A DNA stretch of 64,000 nt, from NCBI GenBank assembly GCA_947627465.1, contig CANQWD010000001.1, forward strand, positions 80,561 to 144,560. The letters run 5' to 3'. This document shows positions 9,591 to 18,134 of this stretch, in pieces (the stretch's first letter is position 1; every line of letters starts with the position of its first letter). Position numbers and translations under genes: made by a program. This stretch comes from an uncultured Clostridia bacterium. Lineage in GTDB: Bacteria; Bacillota; Clostridia; Oscillospirales; Ruminococcaceae. Below the pieces are notes generated by a model, which was given only the letters and a program-made list of their open reading frames with translations, made no database searches and was not told the DNA's origin.

Positions 9591-9619
9591 TTGACAAAAC
9601 GGAAAAGTTGATGTATAAT
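9591..9619 (+). promoter_or_regulatory. Sigma-A promoter of rpsU
   Basis: TTGACA (9591-9596), 17-bp spacer, TATAAT (9614-9619). The A/T-rich tract just upstream (9545-9585) may act as an UP element. A short stem TTGCG/CGCAA (9643-9669) lies in the ~60-nt leader just before the ribosome site GGGAGGG. Confidence 0.85.
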
Positions 9620-9686
9620 ATCTTATGTACTCTATGTATAGCTAATTGCGAAACCTATGCGTAACGCAAAGGGAGGGAAAATATAG

Positions 9687-9860
9687 ATGGCAGAAATTCG
9701 TCTTGGTAAAAACGAATCTCTTGAAACCGCGCTTAAGCGTTTCAAGCGTTCGTGCGCAAGGGACGGCGTTCTTGCTGAAGTTCGTAAAAGAGAGCATTAC
9801 GAAAAGCCTTCGGTAAAACGTAAAAAGAAGTCCGAAGCTGCTCGCAAACGCAAGTATTGA
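9687..9860 (+). CDS. rpsU: 30S ribosomal protein S21
   Basis: A 57-residue ribosomal protein of the 30S platform, near the 3' end of 16S rRNA. It starts [19 protein letters not shown] and ends in the lysine/arginine-rich tail [14 protein letters not shown]. Both length and pattern match S21. The ribosome site GGGAGGG ends 9 bases before the ATG. It is a single-gene unit behind a strong promoter. In Firmicutes S21 often neighbours yqeY or genes of stress physiology; neither is present here. Confidence 0.95.
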   Translation: MAEIRLGKNESLETALKRFKRSCARDGVLAEVRKREHYEKPSVKRKKKSEAARKRKY

Positions 9861-9894
9861 TTTGCATATCGGCGAACTTGAAAATGCAAATTAT

Positions 9895-9928
9895 GACGGC
9901 GCGTCGTTTTTTTAAAGCGCGTGCCGTC
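9895..9928 (+). terminator. Possible terminator or attenuator after rpsU
   Basis: Two mutually exclusive hairpins can form. One is a short stem GACG/CGTC (9895-9905) followed by G and seven Ts. The other is a longer stem pairing 9895-9903 with 9918-9928 through a 2-nt bulge. An ATTTGCAT/ATGCAAAT dyad (9860-9867 and 9884-9891) lies just upstream. The short hairpin plus T-run is the more terminator-like, but the stem is weak. Confidence 0.4.
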
Positions 9929-9993
9929 AAAAAGAAAAACGGTTGAAGCGGGCAAGATTTGTCCGCTTTAATTGTATCTTTTCGGAGGAATGT

Positions 9994-10422
9994 ATGGAAT
10001 TACAATCGTATAGTCTCGATTTCGGTTGGGAAATATCCGTGCCGCAGGGCTGGCTTATAGAGCGCAAGGAGCAAGGCAGCTGCATGTTTTTCCCCGACAA
10101 CCCCGAGGACGAGACAACAATTTATACATCGGCTTTTCATTCGGAGCACAAAGGAATACTGACCCCCGAGTATACGATGAAAGAGTCGTTTGAAAGAACT
10201 ATTCCCGTGGGAGCGCAGAATGTGGAGATCTTCTCGGAACTTCACAGCAAGGCTTTTTTCGTTTGCGGCGACGATGATACTTACCGTATCGGCGCGGGCT
10301 TTTTCACCGACGGCAATCTTTTGTCGATAAATATTTACGCCAGAGACGCGGAAAAAGCCCGCGCAGCGTCTTTGGGGCTGTCACAGATCAAATTCAGGCG
10401 TGGAGGAAACAATGGTCTTTAA
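9994..10422 (+). CDS. Uncharacterised protein, 142 residues
   Basis: I do not recognise this family. It starts MELQSYSLDFGWEISVP; the GWxISVPxGW opening is reminiscent of small beta-sandwich proteins of the PsbP/DUF1795 kind, but that is only a resemblance. There is no signal peptide or membrane segment. The ATG at 9994 is chosen because TCGGAGGA lies 5 bases upstream; a longer reading from TTG at 9943 has no ribosome site. The last 11 bp overlap yqeG, so they are co-expressed. Confidence 0.75.
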   Translation: MELQSYSLDFGWEISVPQGWLIERKEQGSCMFFPDNPEDETTIYTSAFHSEHKGILTPEYTMKESFERTIPVGAQNVEIFSELHSKAFFVCGDDDTYRIGAGFFTDGNLLSINIYARDAEKARAASLGLSQIKFRRGGNNGL

Positions 10423-10912
10423 ACCGACCTTTTGGCTTAGGAGCGTACTCGCCATTGACGAGGATTTCCTGAGGAAGCATAAGGTGCGCGCGTTGGTGCT
10501 GGATATGGATAACACGCTTTCAATGCACGGAGATCCCGCCGCAGAGAGCGGAGTTCCCGAATGGCTTGACAAAATGCGTTCTCTCGGAATAAAAATGCGC
10601 GTGGTGTCGAACAATACGAAAAGGCGCGTCGCGCCGCTTGCGGCGAAGCTGGGGCTTCCTTTTACCGCGAACGGAGCAAAGCCGCTCACGTTCGGAATAA
10701 ACCGCGCGGTGAGGGCGATGGGCGTTCCCAAGCGATACACGCTCGTGGTCGGCGACCAGATATTCACCGACGTAATGGCGGGAAATTTGGCGGGAATACG
10801 AACGGTTCTTGTGGAGCCGTTCCATTTGGAAAAAACGTGGACGTTTCGCTTGAAACGCAAGGCGGAGAGCCTTGTGTTTCACAGAAATTACGATGATTTG
10901 GAGATGAAGTGA
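10412..10912 (+). CDS. yqeG: YqeG family HAD-IIIA phosphatase
   Basis: A HAD-superfamily phosphatase of 166 residues. The nucleophile motif is DMDNT (Asp31 and Asp33), the Thr/Ser motif is VVSNN, and GDQIFTDVMAGN is the C-terminal acidic motif. YqeG is related to phosphatidylglycerophosphate phosphatases of the PTPMT/GEP4 type, and a role in PGP dephosphorylation is possible; pgsA is in this window at 56569 but not adjacent. The ATG at 10412 follows a GGAGGAAAC ribosome site. The stop overlaps the next gene (TGATG). Confidence 0.92.
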   Translation: MVFKPTFWLRSVLAIDEDFLRKHKVRALVLDMDNTLSMHGDPAAESGVPEWLDKMRSLGIKMRVVSNNTKRRVAPLAAKLGLPFTANGAKPLTFGINRAVRAMGVPKRYTLVVGDQIFTDVMAGNLAGIRTVLVEPFHLEKTWTFRLKRKAESLVFHRNYDDLEMK

Positions 10913-11748
10913 TGATCTCATTCGGACCGGGCGGAAACTCGATAAGCTGGGGAAAGCTGAAATTCCCGCAGGATCTGCCGGAGTACTTGAAAAAACTCGG
11001 GCTTAACGGCTACGAGATTGAGTGCGGGCGCGGAGTGCGTATCTCCGAGGCGGCTAAGGCGCTGCCGAAAATTGCCTCGGAAAACGGTATTTACATCTCG
11101 CTTCACGCGCCGTATTTCATCTCGCTTTCTTCTGTTGAAGAAGAAAAGCGCCTGAACAGCGTGGGCTACATACTTGAAAGCGCGAAAGCCGCCAAGCTTG
11201 TCGGCGCAGAGAAGATCGTGGTGCACAGCGGCTCGTGTTCTAAAATGAGCCGCGCAGAGGCTTGTTATTTAGCGAAGCAGACGCTCGTTAACGCGCAGAA
11301 AGCGCTGGATGATAACGGTCTTTCGGATATTATCATCTGCCCCGAGACCATGGGAAAGATAAATCAGCTCGGAACGCTCGAAGAAGTTCTGGAGCTTTGC
11401 GGTGTCGACGAGCGCTTTTTGCCGACGGTTGATTTCGGGCACTTGAACGCACGTACTCTCGGCGGGATAAAAACGCGGGAGGACTACGCGAAAATGCTCG
11501 ACCTTATCGAAAACGAGCTGGGACATGAGCGGCTTTCAAAAATGCACGTTCACTTCAGCAAGATAGAATATACCAATGGCGGCGAGAAAAAGCACCTCAC
11601 TTTCGAGGACGCGGTTTACGGTCCCGGTTATGAGCCGCTGCTTCAGGAAATACACAAGCGCGGTTTGCAGCCCTCGATAATCTGCGAGAGCGCCGGAACT
11701 CAAGCCGAGGACGCGGCGGTTATGAAAAAATACTATGAAAGTTTATGA
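10912..11748 (+). CDS. Endonuclease IV-like TIM-barrel protein
   Basis: A xylose isomerase-like/AP endonuclease 2 family TIM barrel of 278 residues. Nearly all the metal-ligand positions of E. coli Nfo can be followed: LHAPYF, VVHSGS, ICPETMG, VDFGHLNA, MHVHFS, a His in GGEKKHL, and ICESAG. It may therefore be a zinc-dependent AP endonuclease. Related enzymes also act as sugar-phosphate isomerases, so the substrate is not settled. GTG at 10909 is an alternative start one codon earlier. The gene is coupled to yqeG. Confidence 0.8.
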   Translation: MISFGPGGNSISWGKLKFPQDLPEYLKKLGLNGYEIECGRGVRISEAAKALPKIASENGIYISLHAPYFISLSSVEEEKRLNSVGYILESAKAAKLVGAEKIVVHSGSCSKMSRAEACYLAKQTLVNAQKALDDNGLSDIIICPETMGKINQLGTLEEVLELCGVDERFLPTVDFGHLNARTLGGIKTREDYAKMLDLIENELGHERLSKMHVHFSKIEYTNGGEKKHLTFEDAVYGPGYEPLLQEIHKRGLQPSIICESAGTQAEDAAVMKKYYESL

Positions 11749-11806
11749 TACGGCTGTTTTCCCGATTGCGGATGGGAAAACGACCTATCTCGGAGGTGTG
11801 TTTATT

Positions 11807-12256
11807 TTGACTATTATGGTTATCAACGGTCCGAATTTGAACCTTCTCGGCGAACGTGAGCCGAATGTTTACGGCGGTGAAACTCTGCAAAGCATAAACG
11901 TTCAGCTTGCCGAAAAGGCGGCGGGAATGGGATATGAAATAGAGTTTTTCCAGTCGAACAGCGAGGGCGGCATTATCGACCGTCTGCAAGAGGCTCGGCT
12001 GAACTGCGCGGGAATTATCCTGAACGCGGGCGCGTATACTCATTACAGTTATGCGCTGCGCGACGCTATTGCGGCGGTGAAAATACCCGTTGTCGAGGTG
12101 CACATGAGCAACGTCGACAGCCGCGAGGATTTCCGAAAAAACAGCGTGATAGCGCCCGTTTGTCTGGGCAGTATCTCGGGCTTCGGGAAATACAGCTACG
12201 CGCTGGCTCTGATCGCTTTGGACTACTATCTCGGTGAAAAGAATGAGCGAGATTAA
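11807..12256 (+). CDS. aroQ: 3-dehydroquinate dehydratase, type II
   Basis: Converts 3-dehydroquinate to 3-dehydroshikimate in the shikimate pathway (dodecameric type II enzyme). It has 149 residues. Motifs are INGPNLNLLGEREPxxYG with catalytic Tyr22, the substrate loop NAGAYTHYS, and EVHMSN. The start is TTG at 11807, 10 bases after a CGGAGG ribosome site. A longer in-frame reading (from 11735) would overlap the previous gene and has no ribosome site. No other shikimate gene is nearby. It overlaps the M24 gene by 14 bp. Confidence 0.93.
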   Translation: MTIMVINGPNLNLLGEREPNVYGGETLQSINVQLAEKAAGMGYEIEFFQSNSEGGIIDRLQEARLNCAGIILNAGAYTHYSYALRDAIAAVKIPVVEVHMSNVDSREDFRKNSVIAPVCLGSISGFGKYSYALALIALDYYLGEKNERD

Positions 12257-13325
12257 CGAAAAAAACGCGCTTCAAAGACTTGCCGAGCGTTTGCCCTCGG
12301 AAAATTACGCGGCGCTTGTAACGTCGCCGCTGTCGCTTAGATATTTGTGCGGTTTTGACGTTCAAAGCGGAATGCTCCTTGTCTTTAAGGAGAAAAAGCT
12401 GCTGTTTGTGCCGCCGAAGTCGCCCGCGCTCGGCAAATCGGGAAATCTCGGGCTTGAGATCGCCGAATTGGGCGGCGGCGGGCAGCTTTTGGATATTTTG
12501 ATAAAGTACGGCTTGAAGCATATCTATATAGAAGCGGGAAAAATGACGGTCGCCGAGTTCAACGTATTCAAGGAGAGACTGCACTACGCGAGGTTCGACG
12601 TTTCCGATGTGCTGGATAATACGCTTTTGGAGCTGCGCAGTGTGAAAAACAAGCCCGAGCTTGAATTTGTCGCGAACGCGCAGAAAATATGCGACAAGGC
12701 TTACGACAGGCTGCTCGGTTCCATACGCAAAGGAATGTCCGAAAGGCAGATAGCTTCCATGCTCAGCTTTTATCTGATGAAGTTCGGCTCGGTAGGCGAG
12801 GCGCCGCCCGTGACGGTGCTTTCCGGCGAGAACACCGCCGATTTCACTCTTAAGCCCGGAGAACGTCAGATAGCCGACGGCGATCTGCTTATCCTTGAGT
12901 TTGGCGCGCGTTGGAACGGCTACTGCGCGAAAATGTGCCGCACGGTAGCTGTTGGGCACATCGACTCCAAACGCGAGAACGCTTACAATGCCGTTTCCTG
13001 CGCTATTGAGGACGGATTGAGGACGCTTCGCGCGGGAGTAGGCAGCAAGGTCGCGGACAGCGTGGCGAGGGCTACGCTTAACGCTTGGGGCGTGGACAAG
13101 TACTGCTCTACGCCGTTCGCGCACGGTATCGGCTTGGAGACCGTTGAGCCGCCTTATCTCGGAAGCGGCACGAGCGTTTCCCTTAAAGCGAATACCGCGC
13201 TTTTTACAAAATGCGGCGTTACCGTTCCCGGACGGTACGGCGTAAAGATAGGTGATATGGCTCTGCTTACCGATATCGGGTGCTCTAACCTTACAAAGGC
13301 TACCAAAAGTCTTGTTCATATTTAG
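12243..13325 (+). CDS. M24 aminopeptidase-fold protein, metal ligands lost
   Basis: A Xaa-Pro aminopeptidase homologue of 360 residues. The N-terminal creatinase-like domain covers about 1-125 and the pita-bread fold about 130-355. The family aligns clearly: FGARWNGY, CRTVAVG, AHGIGLE and GRYGVKIGD are all recognisable. However, the conserved metal ligands are changed. The FDxGA Asp is Glu219, the DxTRT Asp is Lys230, the EPG Glu is Lys (TKCG), the RIED Glu is Gly (IGD) and the last Glu is Asp; only the His of AHGIG remains. It is probably a non-catalytic binding protein. It takes the place of PepP, which often precedes efp. The ATG at 12243 is preferred to GTG at 12234. Confidence 0.85.
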   Translation: MSEINEKNALQRLAERLPSENYAALVTSPLSLRYLCGFDVQSGMLLVFKEKKLLFVPPKSPALGKSGNLGLEIAELGGGGQLLDILIKYGLKHIYIEAGKMTVAEFNVFKERLHYARFDVSDVLDNTLLELRSVKNKPELEFVANAQKICDKAYDRLLGSIRKGMSERQIASMLSFYLMKFGSVGEAPPVTVLSGENTADFTLKPGERQIADGDLLILEFGARWNGYCAKMCRTVAVGHIDSKRENAYNAVSCAIEDGLRTLRAGVGSKVADSVARATLNAWGVDKYCSTPFAHGIGLETVEPPYLGSGTSVSLKANTALFTKCGVTVPGRYGVKIGDMALLTDIGCSNLTKATKSLVHI

Positions 13326-13396
13326 GCAAAATCGCTTATTCTAAAGGAAACGGGAAAACTTTTTCGTGAAAAGTTGAAAATTATTCAAAAAAGTAC

Positions 13397-13425
13397 TTGC
13401 AAAATCGGGAAGAATTTGTTACAAT
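13397..13425 (+). promoter_or_regulatory. Sigma-A promoter upstream of efp
   Basis: TTGCAA (13397-13402), 17-bp spacer, TACAAT (13420-13425), with an extended -10 TG. The transcript would include the inverted AATTG repeat that follows. Confidence 0.75.
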
Positions 13426-13439
13426 ATATAATGAGGCTT

Positions 13440-13535
13440 GTATTGGTAATTGACAATTTGCAATTGACAATGGATTTTTTCGGCGGCTTGAATTGTCAAT
13501 TTTCAATTATCAATTATACATTGTAAATTATTTAT
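13440..13535. repeat. Inverted AATTGTCAATT-type repeat in the efp leader
   Basis: The left arm has TAATTGACAATTTGCAATTG-type sequence and the right arm its approximate reverse complement (AATTGTCAATTTTCAATTAT), around a centre of TTTTTTCGGCGGC. Related arms occur at 51846-51876, 57141-57174 and 60833-60968. In RNA it would form a long A/U-rich hairpin between the promoter and the efp ribosome site. Confidence 0.75.
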
Positions 13536-13548
13536 TTGGAGGTTCGCT

Positions 13549-14109
13549 ATGATAACAGCGGGAGATTTTAGAAACGGAATGACATTTGAGGAAGACGGAA
13601 ACGTCATGCAGATAATCGAGTTCCAGCACGTAAAGCCGGGCAAGGGCGCGGCTTTCGTTCGCACAAAGGTAAAGAACGTCATCACGGGAAGCGTGGTTGA
13701 AAAGACTTACAACCCGTCCGCTAAATTCCCGACGGCGTTTGTTGAGAGAAAGGATATGGAGTACACCTATTCGGAAGGCGAGCTGTATCACTTTATGGAT
13801 CAGGAGACCTACGAGGATGTTCCCGTAAACGCTTCGGACGTTGGAGACAACTTCAAGTTCGTGAAAGAGAACATGGTGTGCAAGGTGCTTAGCTACAAGG
13901 GCAAGGTTTTCGGCGTAGAGCCGCCCAACTTTGTTGAGCTTGAGGTAACTCAGACAGACCCGGGCTTCGCGGGAAACACGGCTACAAACGCAACAAAGCC
14001 CGCAACGCTCGAAACGGGCGCGGAGATCAGAGTTCCGCTGTTCATCAACGAGGGCGAGCTTATCCGTATCGACACGAGAACGGGCGAGTATATGGAGCGC
14101 GTTAAGTAA
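13549..14109 (+). CDS. efp: Elongation factor P
   Basis: tRNA-shaped translation factor that relieves ribosome stalling at polyproline runs. The 186-residue length and all three beta domains are present. The loop KPGKGAAFV carries Lys32, the residue modified in other bacteria. No modification enzyme (EpmA/B, EarP, or YmfI-type) was seen in the window. The C terminus has the standard [13 protein letters not shown] ending. The ribosome site is TTGGAGG. The adjacent CD1247-type gene follows after a 67-bp gap. Confidence 0.97.
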   Translation: MITAGDFRNGMTFEEDGNVMQIIEFQHVKPGKGAAFVRTKVKNVITGSVVEKTYNPSAKFPTAFVERKDMEYTYSEGELYHFMDQETYEDVPVNASDVGDNFKFVKENMVCKVLSYKGKVFGVEPPNFVELEVTQTDPGFAGNTATNATKPATLETGAEIRVPLFINEGELIRIDTRTGEYMERVK

Positions 14110-14176
14110 CGTTTGACTGAGACAGCAGACGTTGGAACCGAGGATTTTGAAGTTTAAATTGAAATAAGGTGGTTTT

Positions 14177-14569
14177 ATGAGCAGTATAGGTGAAAAAGTA
14201 TCGTATTTAAAAGGTCTCGCGGAGGGGCTTAAATGCGATGATAAGATAGTAAACGGGATTTTGGACGTGCTCGCGGATATCGCGGCAAATCTTGAGGAAG
14301 TCGACGAGGAGCTTGACGATGTGGCTTCCGTAATGACGGACTTGGAGGAGAGCGTTGCGGATATCGAGGACGACCTTTACGGAGACGAGGACGATGATTT
14401 CGACGATATCGAGGACGATATTGCGGATATGTACGAAACCGTTTGTCCGAATTGCGGCAACACCATCCGTTTTGATTACGAGCAGGCGAACGCGGGCGGT
14501 ATGGATTGTCCCAACTGCGGCAAGCGCTTGATCTTCGAGTTGGACGAGGACGACTCGGACGAACTGTAA
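14177..14569 (+). CDS. CD1247-type protein with acidic linker and zinc ribbon
   Basis: A 130-residue protein of the type found next to efp in Clostridia (CD1247 N-terminal domain family). Three parts are visible: a helical N-terminal domain (about 1-55), a strongly acidic linker (about 56-90, mostly D and E) and a C-terminal zinc ribbon made by two CPNCG knuckles (VCPNCGN and DCPNCGK). Function is unknown. The zinc ribbon plus acidic stretch suggests binding to a basic or RNA-rich partner such as the ribosome, which is inference from the efp linkage only. It ends at a clear terminator. Confidence 0.85.
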   Translation: MSSIGEKVSYLKGLAEGLKCDDKIVNGILDVLADIAANLEEVDEELDDVASVMTDLEESVADIEDDLYGDEDDDFDDIEDDIADMYETVCPNCGNTIRFDYEQANAGGMDCPNCGKRLIFELDEDDSDEL

Positions 14570-14574
14570 TTTTC

Positions 14575-14608
14575 AAAGCCCGTTCTCGAACCGGAGAATG
14601 GGCTTTTT
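14575..14608 (+). terminator. Rho-independent terminator after the efp operon
   Basis: A 13-bp stem (AAAGCCCGTTCTC / GAGAATGGGCTTT, one wobble) followed by T5. It ends just before the hisC ribosome site. Confidence 0.9.
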
Positions 14609-14621
14609 GTTTGGAGGAAGT

Positions 14622-15671
14622 ATGAGCTGGCGTGATAATCTTATCAAAATAGAGCCTTATGTCGCGGGGGAACAGCCTAATAAGACCGATTTCATAAAGC
14701 TAAACGCGAACGAGAACCCTTATCCGCCCTCGCCGAGGGTGTTGGCGGCTGTCTCAAATTTCAATGCGGAGAGCCTAAAGAAATACCCGAGCGCGAATGC
14801 TTTGCCTTTAGTAAAAGCGATAGCGAAGCGCGAGGGCTTGAACCCCGAAAACGTGTTCGCGGGAAACGGCACCGACGATGTGTTGTCGCTTGCGTTCAGA
14901 GCGTTTTTCAATTCGAAAAAACCGATAATCTTTCCCGATATCACCTATTCGTTCAATACCGTGTGGTGCGGCATTTTGAATATCCCGTATGAGACCGTGC
15001 CGGTTGATGAGAATTTCAACATCAACGCCAAGGACTACGCGCGGGAAAACGGCGGCGTGGTTATCGCAAACCCAAATGCGCCTACTTCTATCGGGCGCGG
15101 ACTTGATTTTATCCGAGAGATACTTGACAACAACCGCGAAAGCGTGGTGATCGTTGACGAGGCGTATGTGGATTTCGGCGGTACAACGGCTGTACCGCTT
15201 CTTAAAGAATACGATAATCTGCTGATAACGCGCACGTTCTCTAAGTCAAGAAGTCTTGCTGGTATGCGTTTGGGCTGGGCTATGGGAAGCGCGGAGCTTA
15301 TCTCGGCGCTTTACGCGACCAAAGACAGCATGAACAGCTATCCCGTTGACAGCATAGCGCAGGCGGCGGGCGCGGCTTCGTTCGAGGACGAGGAATATTT
15401 CCAAAGCACACTAAAGCGCGTTATTGCAACGCGCGACAGGCTTACAAAGGAGCTTCGGGCAATGGGATTTAAGCTCCCCGACAGCCAAACCAACTTCGTG
15501 TTCGCGAGTCACCCGAAACATTCCGCAAGGGAGATCTTCGAGTATCTTAAAACCAAGGATATTTACGTGCGGTGGTGGGGCAAGCCGAAAATCGACAACT
15601 TCCTGCGGATAACCGTCGGCACGGACGAGGAGACGGACGCGCTTATAGCGGCGCTTAAGGACTTTATATAA
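14622..15671 (+). CDS. hisC: Histidinol-phosphate aminotransferase
   Basis: PLP-dependent fold-type I aminotransferase that converts imidazole-acetol phosphate to histidinol phosphate; some members also take aromatic 2-oxo acids. It has 349 residues. LNANENPYPPSP opens the enzyme, the PLP lysine is Lys208 in TFSKSRSLAGMRLG, and FLRITVGT closes it. No other his gene is near. The ATG at 14622 follows TTTGGAGGAAG; an upstream in-frame ATG at 14598 lies inside the terminator hairpin and is not used. Confidence 0.92.
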   Translation: MSWRDNLIKIEPYVAGEQPNKTDFIKLNANENPYPPSPRVLAAVSNFNAESLKKYPSANALPLVKAIAKREGLNPENVFAGNGTDDVLSLAFRAFFNSKKPIIFPDITYSFNTVWCGILNIPYETVPVDENFNINAKDYARENGGVVIANPNAPTSIGRGLDFIREILDNNRESVVIVDEAYVDFGGTTAVPLLKEYDNLLITRTFSKSRSLAGMRLGWAMGSAELISALYATKDSMNSYPVDSIAQAAGAASFEDEEYFQSTLKRVIATRDRLTKELRAMGFKLPDSQTNFVFASHPKHSAREIFEYLKTKDIYVRWWGKPKIDNFLRITVGTDEETDALIAALKDFI

Positions 15672-15691
15672 GCCGAAAAGGGGGCAGAGAT

Positions 15692-16276
15692 TTGGTCGTC
15701 AAGCTAAGATACGGCAATACGAATACGTTTTTTATTCGCGGAACAAGCGGCGGTCTGCTTGTCGATACCGATTACGCGGGTACTCTGCCCGCATTTTTCG
15801 GGGAAATAAAAAAGCACGGTATCGTTTTGGGAGACATAACCTATGTTTTGGCGACGCATTATCACCCCGATCATATCGGTCTTGTCGGCGAACTTCAAGA
15901 ACATGGCGTTAAGCTTTTGCTTATCGAAACGCAAGCCGATCATACAGGGTTTTCCGATGAGATCTTCGCGAGGGAAAAACGAGCGGGATATGTGCCCGTA
16001 AACAAGGATAAGGCAGTCGTTATCAAATGCCGCGAGAGCAGGGCGTTTCTTCAAGGCATAGGCATCGAGGGCGAGATACTGTCCACACCGAGCCACTCCG
16101 CCGACAGCGTTTCTTTGATATTGGACGACGGAACTTGTTTAGTCGGAGATCTCGAGCCGATAGATTATCTCGGTGCTTATGAAAGCAACCCCGAGCTTAA
16201 AGCGGATTGGGAGCTGATTATGAGCCGAAGACCCAAAAGAATTTGTTATTCTCACGTCAATGAAAGAGCGTTATAA
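15692..16276 (+). CDS. Metallo-beta-lactamase fold hydrolase
   Basis: A 194-residue MBL-fold protein. The metal-binding HxHxDH motif is present as HYHPDH (residues 56-61). Later ligands are plausible in STPSHSADS, LVGDLEP and CYSHVNE. The substrate is unknown; small stand-alone MBL proteins include glyoxalase II-like and lactonase-like enzymes. The start is TTG, 20 bp after hisC, preceded by GGGGGCAGAG, so the gene is probably expressed with hisC. Confidence 0.82.
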   Translation: MVVKLRYGNTNTFFIRGTSGGLLVDTDYAGTLPAFFGEIKKHGIVLGDITYVLATHYHPDHIGLVGELQEHGVKLLLIETQADHTGFSDEIFAREKRAGYVPVNKDKAVVIKCRESRAFLQGIGIEGEILSTPSHSADSVSLILDDGTCLVGDLEPIDYLGAYESNPELKADWELIMSRRPKRICYSHVNERAL

Positions 16277-16367
16277 TTCGCGCAAATTTCGGACGGACGC
16301 ATGAATTTCGGCGTCGTTTAAAATGCGGCAGTCGGGAAATAATCATAATGTTGAAAGGAGCGCTGTA

Positions 16368-16817
16368 ATGAAAAAGTTAATGGTTTTGTTATGCGCGGCT
16401 TTGTGCTTGATGTTTACGGGGTGCGATTCCGCGTATGCGAAGAACGAGTACAATTCCGACAAGAAAATCTCGGCGTCAACGGATAAGTACGATTCAACGG
16501 GCTGGGACCTCAAGAACAATTTCGGCGATATGACTATAACCGCCTCGGCATTCAGCGGCAGGCAGACGATCTGGAGCAGCAAATACGACAACTCCGAAAA
16601 ATCAACCGCCACGGCTGAGATAAGTCTTTCAGCGGGCAAGGCAAAGGTGGTTTTTATCGACGATTCGGGCGCGGTAAAGACCGTAGCGGAGCTTGAGTAT
16701 TCTGACAGCCAAAAGGAAGTCTCAAAATCAATAGACGTTGTTTATACAAAGGGAACAAACCGATATAAACTTGTGGGTTACGACTGCAAGGACGTTAAAA
16801 TTTCGCTGTCTATCTGA
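16368..16817 (+). CDS. Small lipoprotein, paralogue of the one at 18969
   Basis: A predicted secreted lipoprotein of 149 residues. The signal peptide MKKLMVLLCAALCLMFTGC ends in a lipobox with Cys19, which should be lipidated. The mature part is a small beta-rich domain of unknown family. Its C terminus (NRYKLVGYDCKDVKISLSI) closely matches the end of the lipoprotein at 18969-19430 (NYFKLLGCDAKNVKAKLSI), and the opening of the mature part matches too, so the two are paralogues. The ATG follows AAAGGAGCG. Confidence 0.82.
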   Translation: MKKLMVLLCAALCLMFTGCDSAYAKNEYNSDKKISASTDKYDSTGWDLKNNFGDMTITASAFSGRQTIWSSKYDNSEKSTATAEISLSAGKAKVVFIDDSGAVKTVAELEYSDSQKEVSKSIDVVYTKGTNRYKLVGYDCKDVKISLSI

Positions 16818-16851
16818 CAAATCGCAGTACAGCGTTAATAAGGAGAAGAAA

Positions 16852-18117
16852 ATGAGAATTGAAACCAAATGTTTACACGAGGGATATACTCCCAAAAACG
16901 GCGAACCGAGAGTAATGCCGATAGTTCAAAGCACGACTTACCGCTACGACAGCACCGACGACGTAGCGGCGGTGTTCGACGACCCGACCAAGAGCCTTAT
17001 CTACTCGCGATTTGAGAACCCCACAACCGATTGTGTGGAGAAGAAGATTGCGGCGCTGGAGGGCGGCGCGGCGGCTATGTGCACGTCAAGCGGTCAGGCG
17101 GCGTCTCTCTTGTCGATACTGAATATCTGCGAGGCGGGAGATAGCTTTATCGCAAGTTCCTCTATCTACGGCGGAACTATCAATCTGTTTGGCGTAACGC
17201 TTAAAAGAATGGGCATTGAGTGTATATGGGTAGACCACGATATTTCCGAAGCAGACTTGAACGCGGCGTTCAAAGACAACACCAAGGCGGTTTTCGGCGA
17301 AACTCTCGCGAACCCCGCGCTTACCGTTCTTGATATCGAGATGTGGGCGAAAGCGGCTCACGCGCACGGCGTTCCGCTGATAGTCGACAACACGTTCGCT
17401 ACGCCTATACTTTGCCGCCCTATCGAATGGGGCGCGGATATCGTTATCCACTCCACGTCAAAATATATGGACGGTCACGCTGTTCAAGTCGGCGGCGTTA
17501 TCGTCGACAGCGGCAAATTCGACTGGACAAACGGCAAGTTCCCGTGTATGACCGAGCCTGACGAGAGTTATCACGGAATTGTTTACACAGAGAAATACTC
17601 TTTCGCGCCGTATATCGTCAAGGCGAGAATGCAGCTTATGCGCGATTTCGGGTGCTATCCCGCGGCGAACTCCTCGTTCCTCTTGAATTTGGGGCTGGAA
17701 ACGCTCCACGTAAGAATGAAGCAGTACTGCGAGAACGCGCTGACAGTCGCGAAATATATCCAAAGCACCGGCAAGACGGAGTTCGTGACTTATCCCGCTT
17801 TGGAGGGCAGTAAGGGTCATGAGCTTGCGAAGAAGTATCTTCCGAACGGCACGAGCGGCGTAATCTCGTTCTCGATAAAGGGCGGACGTTCTGTTGCCGT
17901 GAAGTTTATGGACAGCTTGAAACTCGCTTCAAACGAGGTTCACGTTGCGGATATCAGAACGTGCGTTCTTCACCCGGCGAGCGCAACGCACCGTCAGCTT
18001 ACCGACGAGCAGTTAGTCGCGGCGGGGATAGACGGCGGTCTTATCAGACTGTCGGTAGGCCTGGAGAATGTCGAGGATATTCTTGACGACCTCAAACAGG
18101 CATTCGCGAAAATATAA
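16852..18117 (+). CDS. metY: O-acetylhomoserine aminocarboxypropyltransferase (homocysteine synthase)
   Basis: PLP enzyme of the Cys/Met metabolism family (421 residues) that makes homocysteine directly from O-acetylhomoserine and sulfide. MRIETKCLHEGY at the start, YSRFxNPTxD, the SSSIYGGT loop and the PLP lysine Lys204 in STSKYMDGH match MetY rather than cystathionine synthase. The C-terminal HPASATHRQL and GLIRLSVGLEN blocks are intact. The ATG follows AAGGAGAAGAAA. No S-box or T-box leader is visible in the 34 bp upstream; the gene is probably read through from the lipoprotein gene. Confidence 0.92.
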   Translation: MRIETKCLHEGYTPKNGEPRVMPIVQSTTYRYDSTDDVAAVFDDPTKSLIYSRFENPTTDCVEKKIAALEGGAAAMCTSSGQAASLLSILNICEAGDSFIASSSIYGGTINLFGVTLKRMGIECIWVDHDISEADLNAAFKDNTKAVFGETLANPALTVLDIEMWAKAAHAHGVPLIVDNTFATPILCRPIEWGADIVIHSTSKYMDGHAVQVGGVIVDSGKFDWTNGKFPCMTEPDESYHGIVYTEKYSFAPYIVKARMQLMRDFGCYPAANSSFLLNLGLETLHVRMKQYCENALTVAKYIQSTGKTEFVTYPALEGSKGHELAKKYLPNGTSGVISFSIKGGRSVAVKFMDSLKLASNEVHVADIRTCVLHPASATHRQLTDEQLVAAGIDGGLIRLSVGLENVEDILDDLKQAFAKI

Positions 18118-18134
18118 AAACTCAGGGAATTATT

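Noticed and set aside
12066-13319. Long antisense reading frame (417 codons) over the M24 gene and aroQ
   Set aside because: It mirrors two well-supported genes, has no ribosome site and no family motifs; long antisense frames are usual in GCG-rich coding DNA.
16818-16851. S-box, T-box or other riboswitch before metY
   Set aside because: Only 34 bp lie between the genes; no room and no conserved motifs.
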